This document shows positions 25,543 through 33,296 of a stretch of DNA of 64,000 nt, piece by piece. Position numbers and translations under genes: made by a program. The stretch is from Acidimicrobiales bacterium. Lineage in GTDB: Bacteria; Actinomycetota; Acidimicrobiia; Acidimicrobiales; MedAcidi-G1. Numbering within the stretch: the first letter of the stretch is position 1; each line of letters starts with the position of its first letter. Where the stretch lies: contig JASMLT010000003.1 in the NCBI GenBank assembly GCA_030748555.1, positions 1 to 64,000 of the forward strand. Reading direction: 5' to 3'. Below the pieces are notes generated by a model. That model was not told where the DNA came from and searched no databases. It was given only the letters and a program-made list of their open reading frames with translations.

Positions 25543-26718
25543 GTGACTACAACCGAAACCAATCAGAGCATCGAAGAGTATGCGAATGACCCAGAAAGAA
25601 TAACTGAGTATTCAGTGTGGAATGAGGACGTAACTTCCTTGATACATACTGTTGAAGATAACGCTGATGCGATTTTCACCTGGGGTTATGACAAAGGGGA
25701 ACGTGCTCCTCTAGATCGTTTGTATGAAAAAGCAAAAACATCGCAATGGAACGGTCAAACTGATCTCGACTGGTCCATCGAAGTGGATCCGTACACCATG
25801 CTTCTCCCAGCAAATCCTTTGGAGGCTGATTATTTCAAAGAGAGCCCTGACTCCCCTCTTCATAAATTTTCTGACGATCAGTGGAAGGAAATGGCAGTCG
25901 AATCTCTAAATTGGAGCCTTTCACAGTTCATGCACGGTGAGCAGGGAGCGCTTCTATGCACAGCAAAAATAGTTGAGACTGTTCCTTGGATTGATGCTAA
26001 ATATTACGCTTCTACCCAGGTGGTCGATGAAGCAAGGCACGTAGAAGTGTTTGCTCAATACCTTGAGCAGAAAATGGGAGGCATCAACTATCCGGTAAAC
26101 CATCATTTAAGAGCCCTGCTAGATGACATCATTGAAGACAGTCGTTGGGATATCACTTATCTGGGGATGCAAATAATGGTTGAAGGTTTGGCTTTGGCAG
26201 CCTTTGGTTTCATGCATCAAACAACCGAAGAACCTCTCCTCAAGAAACTGCTTCGTTATGTCATGTCCGATGAAGCCAGGCACGTCGCGTTCGGGGTGTT
26301 AAGTCTTCAAGAAATTTACAAAGATATGGATGCTAAAGAGATCCGCGAAAGGCAAGAGTTCACATTCGAAGCAGCACTTCGCATGAGAGACCGTTTCTTA
26401 CGCCAAGAGATGTGGGAAAAACTGGGAGTTGATGTTAAAGAAATGGTCAAATACCAGCTCGCAATGCCTGAAGAATTAAAAGTCTTCCAACGCATGCTGT
26501 TCTCAAAAATAGTTCCTAACTGCAAAAAACTTGGCCTTCTTGATGCCGGAGATGCATGGCTCCGTGACCGTTTCACTGAAATAGGCGTAATCGAGTTTGA
26601 AGACTGGGTTGATACAGGTTCAGAATATGAAGACTTTGATCTTGACAAGAGTCTTGAAGAGAAAGATAACGAGGTGCGAGAAGCGGCACATGAGATCTTT
26701 CATAAAGAAGACGCCTAG
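25543..26718 (+). CDS. Ferritin-like di-iron oxygenase/oxidase family protein
   Basis: Protein of 391 residues with the ferritin-like/RNR-R2-like fold. Di-iron ligands can be placed in FMHGEQGALLC, VVDEARHVEVF, QIMVEGLALAAFG and MSDEARHVAFG: two Glu-x-x-His pairs plus two further Glu. Proteins of this group include N- and C-oxygenases and desaturase-like enzymes; the substrate is not predictable. The GTG start lies 2 bases after the TetR gene, so it is probably the main regulated target. Confidence 0.85.
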   Translation: MTTTETNQSIEEYANDPERITEYSVWNEDVTSLIHTVEDNADAIFTWGYDKGERAPLDRLYEKAKTSQWNGQTDLDWSIEVDPYTMLLPANPLEADYFKESPDSPLHKFSDDQWKEMAVESLNWSLSQFMHGEQGALLCTAKIVETVPWIDAKYYASTQVVDEARHVEVFAQYLEQKMGGINYPVNHHLRALLDDIIEDSRWDITYLGMQIMVEGLALAAFGFMHQTTEEPLLKKLLRYVMSDEARHVAFGVLSLQEIYKDMDAKEIRERQEFTFEAALRMRDRFLRQEMWEKLGVDVKEMVKYQLAMPEELKVFQRMLFSKIVPNCKKLGLLDAGDAWLRDRFTEIGVIEFEDWVDTGSEYEDFDLDKSLEEKDNEVREAAHEIFHKEDA

Positions 26719-26790
26719 GGTGCGTGCAAGATCTTTTATAACTTTGGGAACCCCCGGTTTCTAAGGCCCAAATGCTCCCACACCGCCAGT

Positions 26791-26820
26791 CCTGAACCGG
26801 TTCGGCCAAACCAGTTCAGG
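26791..26820 (+). repeat. Inverted repeat upstream of the GC-rich P450
   Basis: CCTGAACCGGTT and AACCAGTTCAGG (26791-26802 and 26809-26820) form an imperfect 12-base-pair hairpin with one mismatch and a six-base loop. There is no T-tract, so it is more likely an operator or a remnant of the donor's regulatory region than a terminator. It lies inside the GC-rich segment. Confidence 0.4.
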
Positions 26821-26918
26821 CCAGCGTCGGACATCGAAGACTGCCGTCGGGGCGTGGACAAATGTTGGTTGCTCCCGATCCGACGCCCAACAGCCAACCA
26901 TCTCCCAAAAGGCATCTG

Positions 26919-28175
26919 ATGTCGATCACCGACGGCCACGAGTTGATCTCGCCGCAGGCCTACGGGGAGCACGGCGTACCGCACGACCTCTGGACTCGCC
27001 TGCGGGCCGAGTCGCCAGTTCATCGATGCGAACCGGAGACGTTCGAACCCTTCTGGGCGATCACCAAACACGCGGACATCAGTGGAATTTCCCGACATCC
27101 CGAGCACTTTCTCTCCGAGCCCGGCATCACTGTGCTCTCCAAGGGTCAACAGAACGCGTTGGAGAACAGTGCGTTCAACTCCATGCGCGTCATCATCCAG
27201 ATGGATCCACCCGAGCACCGCGATACACGAAAGGTCGCGAGCCACATCTTCACGCCACGCGCTATCCGAGCCCTCGATGCCGACATCGATCGCAGCGCAC
27301 GCGAAGTCGTGGACCGGCTGGCGGGTGAGAGCGGCGAAGGAGAGTGCGAATTCGCAAGCGATGTTGCCGCCGCCCACCCACTTCGCATCCTTTCCAACAT
27401 GCTCGGAGTGCCCCGCGAACAGGAGTCCGACATCCTGCGCCTCACCAACGAACTGTTCGCTTTCGATGACCCCGATCTCCAGCGTGAGGGCGCTGATCGA
27501 CAACAAGCGATCATGGACCTGGGGATGGAGCTCTACGCGCTGTTCGACAGCATCATTCAGGACCGCCGAGCCAATCCGACCAGTGACCTCGCGAGCGTAC
27601 TGGCGAACGCGACGATTGACGGTGAACCACTCGGGCCGATGGAAACGGTCGGCTACTACCTGATCATCTTCAGCGCCGGCCACGACACCACCAAGAACGC
27701 ACTGGTCGGGGGGATGCGAACCTTTCTCAAACACCCCGACGAGTTCCGCAAGTTGCAAGATCATCCTGAACTCGTGGAGTCCGCCGTCGAGGAGGTCGTT
27801 CGATGGACGTCGCCCGTCAACTACATGAAACGAACAGCGGCGGTTGACACTGTGATCCGTGGGCAGGAGATCTCCAAGGGCGACAGCGTGGTGCTGTTCT
27901 ATGCGTCGGCCAACCGTGACGAAGATGTCTTCGACGATCCGTTCAGCTTTCGTATCGACCGCGACCCGAACCGACATCTTGGGTTCGGAATCGGCGAGCA
28001 CTTCTGCCTCGGCGCTCACATGGCCCGACGCTCACAACGCGCCCTGCTGCTCGAGTTGGCCCAACGGCTGGAGTGGGCGGAACTCGCAGGCGAACCGGAG
28101 CAGATCCACTCGTCCTTCGTGGTAGGCCTAAAGCACCTACCCATGCGTTACCGGATCCGGCCTGCCGCACTCTGA
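26919..28175 (+). CDS. Cytochrome P450, GC-rich and probably acquired
   Basis: P450 monooxygenase of 418 residues from the ATG at 26919, which has AAAAGG eight bases upstream; an ATG at 26862 would add 19 residues. I-helix IIFSAGHDTTKNALVGG, ExxR in EEVVRW, haem loop FGIGEHFCLGAHMARR. The base composition departs sharply from the window: two sampled 60-base rows are 63-67% G+C against 37-48% in sampled neighbouring genes, and it uses third-position G/C codons. It is the only gene in the GC-rich block (~26750-28345). A transferred gene from a high-GC actinobacterium, or an assembly join, are the alternatives. Confidence 0.93.
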   Translation: MSITDGHELISPQAYGEHGVPHDLWTRLRAESPVHRCEPETFEPFWAITKHADISGISRHPEHFLSEPGITVLSKGQQNALENSAFNSMRVIIQMDPPEHRDTRKVASHIFTPRAIRALDADIDRSAREVVDRLAGESGEGECEFASDVAAAHPLRILSNMLGVPREQESDILRLTNELFAFDDPDLQREGADRQQAIMDLGMELYALFDSIIQDRRANPTSDLASVLANATIDGEPLGPMETVGYYLIIFSAGHDTTKNALVGGMRTFLKHPDEFRKLQDHPELVESAVEEVVRWTSPVNYMKRTAAVDTVIRGQEISKGDSVVLFYASANRDEDVFDDPFSFRIDRDPNRHLGFGIGEHFCLGAHMARRSQRALLLELAQRLEWAELAGEPEQIHSSFVVGLKHLPMRYRIRPAAL

Positions 28176-28380
28176 CGGCAACGGCGACTAGCCGAATTGG
28201 CACCCACCAACAGGGAAGCAGATTCCGCGGCTAAAGACGCTCGGGGACAGCCGCAGGGCGACTCCCCGCTCGGTGCCCTAAATCTCGGGTGCTGAGAGGC
28301 CGCTAACCCTCGGTTTGAGCATTTGGTAGCGCCCTCTAGGGAACTAACGCTTAAACCGTAACTCTTAAAGAGATATGACT
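28176..28380. other. Gene-free right flank of the GC-rich block
   Basis: No ORF, tRNA or terminator is recognisable. GC-rich sequence continues to about 28345 and then changes abruptly to AT-rich sequence just before the end of the chorismate mutase gene. Left and right edges share only short similar words (GGGAAC; CCC(C/T)CGGTTT), too short to call attachment repeats. Confidence 0.5.
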
Positions 28381-28680
28381 TTAATCCGAAGGGATATCAG
28401 TGTCGATCTCGACATGATGCCTGATTACCTCTTCAATGATAAAGCGTAGAAATTTTTCGCTGAATACAGGATCTATGCCAGCGTCTTCTGCGAGTTCACG
28501 CATTCGTTTAACCTGTTCAGCTTCTCTTTCTTTGTCTTCAGCAGGTAAACCATTCTCGGCCTTATAGACACCAACTTGATGAGTGATACGAAACCGTTCA
28601 GCGAGTAAGTGAATCAGAGCAGCATCAACATTGTCGATACTTGACCGGTACTCTTCCAGTAAATCTCTGTTATCTTCCAT
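28381..28680 (-). CDS. Chorismate mutase, AroQ type
   Basis: All-helical chorismate mutase of 99 residues that converts chorismate to prephenate for Phe/Tyr synthesis. Family positions are visible: the N-terminal helix with RSSIDNVDAALIHLLAERFRITHQVGVYK, then AEDKEREAEQVKRM, and FLRFIIEEVIRHH at the end. The two catalytic basic residues (Arg in the first helix, Lys in VGVYK) are present. The ribosome-binding site AAGGATAAGG is directly before the ATG. It stands alone, divergent from a CoA ligase gene. Confidence 0.88.
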   Translation of the reverse strand: MEDNRDLLEEYRSSIDNVDAALIHLLAERFRITHQVGVYKAENGLPAEDKEREAEQVKRMRELAEDAGIDPVFSEKFLRFIIEEVIRHHVEIDTDIPSD

Positions 28681-28803
28681 GCCTTATCCTTGTAAGAGTG
28701 GACTACAAATTTATTTCTAATATAAGCGTATTACCTGAGATGAAAATGAACACCAATTTGAAGTAGTCTCTCATCTGGAAACACTTAGAATCATGAGGCA
28801 AGC

Positions 28804-30336
28804 ATGGAGATACCACTAACCCTTATCGACTATCTCAGAAGAGCTGAACTGGTATACGGAGATCAAATTGCCGTAGTCGATGAACCTGATCAGCCAGCAA
28901 GCCCTTTAAGCAAGCTCACATATAAAGAACTTGGTCGATCAGCCCAGAGTTTGGCTGCAGGACTTGACGAGCTTGGAATTGAACTAGGTGCGCGAGTAGC
29001 AATAGTTTCACAAAATTCTGCGAGGATGCTTATCTTTCTATTTGGAACAAGCGCATTTGGCAGAGTCGGGGTTCCAATAAACTTCAGACTTAATAAAGAA
29101 GAGGTTGCTTACATAGTTGAACATTCAGGTGCGGAAGTTCTTCTGATCGACCCTGAGCTTAAAGAGGATCTTGCAGATATAAATGTGAAACATTTGTTTG
29201 TTTTGGGTGAAGAATCCGACCACTTATTTGAAAACGCAAATACTCCGAAACCGTGGATACCAGATGAAAATGCCACGGCAACGATCAATTATACGAGTGG
29301 TACCACTGCCCGTCCCAAGGGCGTAGAAATGACACATAGAAACTTGTGGCTGAATGCTGCAGTCTTTGGCTGGCAAACTGGTGTCGACCATCGCGAGATT
29401 TACTTGCACACACTTCCCATGTTCCACTGCAACGGATGGGGAATGCCTTATGCAATTACTGGAATGGGAGGCAGGCATATCGTCCTAAGAAAGGTAGACG
29501 GTTTGGAGATTCTAAAACGCATCGCAGAACATAAAGTCACTCTGCTTTGCGGCGCTCCGGCTGTAATAGCATCAATTCTCGAAGCTGCTACTGAATGGGA
29601 TGGAAAAATTCCCGGTAACGGAACGATGCGAATAGTTGTTGCTGGGGCCCCACCGCCAACCAAAACAATAGAAAGAGTTGAAACAGAACTTGGATGGGAA
29701 TTCATTCAAATCTATGGCTTAACAGAAACAGCTCCATTCGTAACAATGAATCGCACTCGCCCAGAATGGGATGATAAGACAGCTCAAGAAAGAGCTATTT
29801 TACTTTCAAGTGCCGGAAGTCCAGCACTTGGTATTGACCTCTCCACTTCGCCAGACGGTGAACTTTTGGTACGAGGTAACCATGTTCTGAAAAGTTACTG
29901 GAAGCAACCTGAAGCAACAGACCAGGCACTGGCAGACGGATGGTTCCACACTGGCGACGGAGCAACACTAGGAAAAGATGAATACGTAACAATAACTGAC
30001 CGAAAAAAAGATGTGATAATTTCCGGCGGTGAAAATATTTCATCAATTGAAGTGGAAGATGTTCTTTTCTCTCACCCATCAGTCGCTGAAGTTGCTGTAA
30101 TAGGAGTGCCAGACGAAAAATGGGGCGAAACTGTTAAAGCCCTTGTCGTGCTTACAGAAAACAACTCAACAGATGAACAGACATTAATTTCTTATTGCCG
30201 AGAAAACCTTGCACATTACAAATGTCCAACTTCAGTCGACTTTCTTGAAGAACTAGCGAGAACTACCACTGGGAAACTTCAGAAATTTAAACTGCGAGAG
30301 CCTTACTGGAAAGACATGAAGAAGCAAATTAACTAA
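28804..30336 (+). CDS. AMP-forming acyl-CoA synthetase family protein
   Basis: ANL-superfamily ligase of 510 residues. Motifs: INYTSGTTARPKGVEMTHRN (about residue 160), IYGLTETAPF, WFHTGDGA, DRKKDVIISGGENISSIEVE, and catalytic Lys in TTGKLQKFKLR. It probably activates a short- or medium-chain acid to the CoA thioester. It is only distantly similar to the ligase at 16978. GAGG lies eight bases before the ATG. No clear pathway partner is adjacent. Confidence 0.88.
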   Translation: MEIPLTLIDYLRRAELVYGDQIAVVDEPDQPASPLSKLTYKELGRSAQSLAAGLDELGIELGARVAIVSQNSARMLIFLFGTSAFGRVGVPINFRLNKEEVAYIVEHSGAEVLLIDPELKEDLADINVKHLFVLGEESDHLFENANTPKPWIPDENATATINYTSGTTARPKGVEMTHRNLWLNAAVFGWQTGVDHREIYLHTLPMFHCNGWGMPYAITGMGGRHIVLRKVDGLEILKRIAEHKVTLLCGAPAVIASILEAATEWDGKIPGNGTMRIVVAGAPPPTKTIERVETELGWEFIQIYGLTETAPFVTMNRTRPEWDDKTAQERAILLSSAGSPALGIDLSTSPDGELLVRGNHVLKSYWKQPEATDQALADGWFHTGDGATLGKDEYVTITDRKKDVIISGGENISSIEVEDVLFSHPSVAEVAVIGVPDEKWGETVKALVVLTENNSTDEQTLISYCRENLAHYKCPTSVDFLEELARTTTGKLQKFKLREPYWKDMKKQIN

Positions 30337-30440
30337 ATTGAAACCCTTTAAAATCAACCTTTTTGGAGTCTAGAACCTTACGAAAATATGAAATTTTTGC
30401 AGAAGTTGCCTCTGATGGCTTTCAGACATAGCGTTTATTT

Positions 30441-30471
30441 ACCGTTAACGGTCGAATAGGAAAAACCTATT
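30441..30471 (+). promoter_or_regulatory. Palindromes in the aap operon control region
   Basis: A perfect 12-base palindrome ACCGTTAACGGT (30441-30452) is followed by the inverted repeat AATAGG-AAAAA-CCTATT (30455-30471) in the 168-base space before the binding-protein gene. They are candidate operators for a nitrogen or amino-acid regulator. No regulator gene is adjacent and no confident -35/-10 pair was found. Confidence 0.35.
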
Positions 30472-30504
30472 TGGATATCCCAGTTAATTGGAGGGGAATT
30501 ACTT

Positions 30505-31614
30505 ATGACCAGCAAGTTCGTGAAACTACTTGCGGTAGCACTAACCATTGGGGTTGTTGCAGCTGCTTGTGGTAGCGATGAAGAAGAAGCACCAGCGGCA
30601 GCACCTGCTACAACAGCAGCTGCCGCAACAGCGCAAGTTGAAATGGTTGCTGACGGAAGTCTTCTTGACACCGTTCAGGCCCGTGGAACCTTGCACTGTG
30701 GAGTAAGTGGAAGTGCGGTTGCATTCTCAGAAACTCAAGCTGACGGCTCAGTAACAGGCTTTGATGCCGACTACTGTCGTGCCGTAGCAGCTGCAGTTCT
30801 TGGAGATGCAAATGCAGTTAAGTTCACTGCTCTAACAGCATCAGAGCGTTTCACCGCCGTACAGAGTGGTGATGTTGACGTGTTGATGCGTAACACAACT
30901 TGGACTCAAAGCCGTGATACCGATGTCGGTATGGACTTTGGACCAACAACTTATTATGACGGACAGCAGCTTATGGGACGCGCTTCCGATGGGTTTACAG
31001 CAAACTCAGGAGCCGCTGACCTTGAAGGCGCAGTCGTCTGCACAAACGCAGGAACAACCACTGAAAAGAATGTTTCTGAATACGCAAAACTCGCAGGTGT
31101 AAATATCGAACTTAAAACATTCGAAACAAGCGATGAATACTGGCAAGGATTTATCGACGGGGCTTGTGATATTTCAACCACTGACGGATCGGCTCTCGTG
31201 GGTCGTAAAGTCAAACAGCAACCTGCTGATGAGGAATGGGTAATTTTCCCAGCTACTCCAATATCCAAGGAGCCTCTAGGACCTACCTACGGTCAAAATG
31301 ACTCAAAGTGGGCAGACGCAATCAACTGGACTGTTTATGCAACAATCATTGCTGATGAATACGGAGTAAATCAGAGCAATGTAGGTGCAGGCTCCTCATA
31401 TGAAGGAGAGCTCCAACGTCTACTCGGTGGTGACGGTGAACTCCAGACCACTATGGGACTAAGCGCTGATGCTTTCCATCAAGTGATCAAACAAGTCGGT
31501 AACTACAGCGACATTTACAATAGAAACCTCAATCCAGTAGGTCTCTATCGTGACGGTTCCGCTAACGCCGGCTGGAAAGATGGTGGATTAATTTACGCTC
31601 CACCAGCACGATAA
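30505..31614 (+). CDS. aapJ: General L-amino-acid ABC transporter, substrate-binding lipoprotein (AapJ-like)
   Basis: Extracytoplasmic amino-acid receptor of 369 residues. A lipoprotein signal ends at Cys 22 (VVAAACGSDEE), followed by an Ala/Pro/Thr-rich linker and a class 3 solute-binding fold. The segments GTLHCGVSG, GFDADYCRAVAAAVLGD and VLMRNTTWTQSRD match AapJ-type receptors with broad L-amino-acid specificity. The Shine-Dalgarno GGAGGGG precedes the ATG. A hairpin terminator separates it from the permease genes, which probably allows it to be made in excess. Confidence 0.92.
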   Translation: MTSKFVKLLAVALTIGVVAAACGSDEEEAPAAAPATTAAAATAQVEMVADGSLLDTVQARGTLHCGVSGSAVAFSETQADGSVTGFDADYCRAVAAAVLGDANAVKFTALTASERFTAVQSGDVDVLMRNTTWTQSRDTDVGMDFGPTTYYDGQQLMGRASDGFTANSGAADLEGAVVCTNAGTTTEKNVSEYAKLAGVNIELKTFETSDEYWQGFIDGACDISTTDGSALVGRKVKQQPADEEWVIFPATPISKEPLGPTYGQNDSKWADAINWTVYATIIADEYGVNQSNVGAGSSYEGELQRLLGGDGELQTTMGLSADAFHQVIKQVGNYSDIYNRNLNPVGLYRDGSANAGWKDGGLIYAPPAR

Positions 31615-31646
31615 GTAAAACTCTTATCTTTCAATAAAGTCCTAAT

Positions 31647-31684
31647 GGCCCAAGGTGAATTTCACCTTGGGCCTAAGGCTTTTT
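31647..31684 (+). terminator. Intrinsic terminator/attenuator between aapJ and aapQ
   Basis: A perfect 13-base inverted repeat (GGCCCAAGGTGAA, one base, TTCACCTTGGGCC; 31647-31673) is followed by AAGGCTTTTT. It follows the receptor gene in the same operon and probably terminates most transcripts, leaving fewer messages for the membrane and ATPase subunits. Confidence 0.82.
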
Positions 31685-31757
31685 GACTTATTACAGACAG
31701 ACCAGCATTTGCTATGCTTTCCATAATCCGGTCTCAAATTTGATTGAAAAGAAACCT

Positions 31758-33296
31758 ATGCAATCACCTGCAGAAGAAAAATCAAGCACACTAAAAGCAG
31801 TCTCACAAAGAGTGCCTTTATGGCGTGATGTAGTTGTCATTAAGTGGGTGACACAGTTAGGTCTACTAGCGGTGGTTGTAACTTCGCTATGGTTTTTAGC
31901 CGGGCAAGCCGGTGACAATCTTCAAGCTAGGAATATTAATACCGGTTTTGATTTTCTTGAGCGCCCTCCCGATATTCAACTAAGCGAAGGCATCGACACC
32001 TCACCCGCAACTGGCGGCAGAGCACTTTGGGTGGGCATGGTTAATACCTTGCGCATGGCAGTCGTAGGAATAGTTTTTGCAACTTTTCTTGGAGTTATAG
32101 TTGGGTTAGCTCGCCTCTCAAATAATTGGCTCATAAAGCGCCTTGCAGGCTTATGGATAGAAACTCTAAGAAATGTGCCTCTTCTCGTGCAAATGATCTT
32201 CTATTTTGCTGTTTTGACTGCCCTGCCCCGTGTGAGCCTAGAGTCGGGACCAATACATGGGTGGTTCCATGTGTCAAATAAGGGTATTTCAATGCCCAGA
32301 GTTTTTATATCTGATGGCTTCTACCAGTGGATCACTGTTGTTGCTGTTGGTTGCATTGCCGCATACTTCCTCAAAAAACAACGGGAGAAGAAACACGACT
32401 TGACAGGTGAAAACACACACGCTGCTTCTTGGGCATTTTTGACTGTCTGCACCTTTGCGATTATTGGAATTTTTGTTCACCCGATATTCAGTTTTGTGGG
32501 TGAAATATTCGCAGCTCTGGCCACTCTTTTTGAGAACATTCCGGCAACACTTATAAAGATTCTCATATCTTCAATTCTTATTTTTTTCGCCGCCCGCTGG
32601 ATTCGAAACTTCTTCGCCAGCCGTAGAAGTGCCACTGGACATCTTTCTTTAATCGATGACGATATTTTCAGAATGGTTTTTGTAGGGACCGGTGCCCTAA
32701 TAGCAATTATTGTTGTTATCAGCTGGACTGGAATATCTTCTTGGATCTTACATAGTGGCCGAGACCTCTTTCAGATGCTTGAGGCTAAATTCGAAGTAGA
32801 CGGCGCCGCTCGCCCGTTCGATGCCATGAAACCCGACATAGTCAAACCAGGAAAATTTGCAAACTACGGCAAAAACGGACTGACCATGGGTCCTGGATTC
32901 GCAGCGGTTTTCTTTGGTGTAGTTTTTTACACTTCCGCTTTTGTCGCAGAGATAATAAGGGGTGGGATTCTTGCTGTTCCGAAAGGACAAATCGAAGCAG
33001 GAAACGCTGTTGGGTTAAGCAGAAGCCAATCTCTTCGCCACATTGTCCTCCCTCAAGCAATAAGAATCATCCTTCCTCCCATGGGAAACCAGTATCTGAA
33101 CCTTACAAAAAATACATCCCTTGCGATAGCAGTCGGTTACAGTGACATAGTTCAAGTTGGTCAAACGGTTTACAACCAAACAGGCAAATCACTTCCTGTA
33201 ATGGCTATTTGGATGCTCTTCTATCTCACTTGTTCATTAACAATTTCTGTAATAGTCAACTACTACAACGTTCGGATGAAGATTGTGGAACGATGA
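31758..33296 (+). CDS. aapQ: General L-amino-acid ABC transporter permease (AapQ-like)
   Basis: Inner-membrane permease of 512 residues from the ATG at 31758; a TTG at 31683 lies within the terminator T-tract and is rejected. After an N-terminal TM there is the first permease half (NTLRMAVVGIVFATFLGVIVGLAR, ETLRNVPLLVQMIFYF). A central insert with several additional hydrophobic segments follows, and then the EAA-type loop EAGNAVGLSRSQSLRHIVLPQAIR and NTSLAIAVGYSDI. Order after the receptor gene and the ATGA overlap with aapM define the operon. Confidence 0.88.
   Translation: MQSPAEEKSSTLKAVSQRVPLWRDVVVIKWVTQLGLLAVVVTSLWFLAGQAGDNLQARNINTGFDFLERPPDIQLSEGIDTSPATGGRALWVGMVNTLRMAVVGIVFATFLGVIVGLARLSNNWLIKRLAGLWIETLRNVPLLVQMIFYFAVLTALPRVSLESGPIHGWFHVSNKGISMPRVFISDGFYQWITVVAVGCIAAYFLKKQREKKHDLTGENTHAASWAFLTVCTFAIIGIFVHPIFSFVGEIFAALATLFENIPATLIKILISSILIFFAARWIRNFFASRRSATGHLSLIDDDIFRMVFVGTGALIAIIVVISWTGISSWILHSGRDLFQMLEAKFEVDGAARPFDAMKPDIVKPGKFANYGKNGLTMGPGFAAVFFGVVFYTSAFVAEIIRGGILAVPKGQIEAGNAVGLSRSQSLRHIVLPQAIRIILPPMGNQYLNLTKNTSLAIAVGYSDIVQVGQTVYNQTGKSLPVMAIWMLFYLTCSLTISVIVNYYNVRMKIVER

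Noticed and set aside
26736-28019. Long open frame of 427 codons on the minus strand opposite the GC-rich P450
   Set aside because: Opposite-strand frames are often open in GC-rich genes; the P450 on the plus strand has full haem-loop, I-helix and ExxR motifs, and this frame shows no recognisable domain.
28176-28380. Possible tRNA or attachment site flanking the GC-rich block
   Set aside because: No cloverleaf or T-loop consensus could be drawn, and the edge repeats are only six to ten bases and imperfect.
31683-31757. TTG at 31683 as the start of aapQ
   Set aside because: It falls on the T-tract of a strong terminator and adds residues unrelated to the permease; ATG 31758 fits better.
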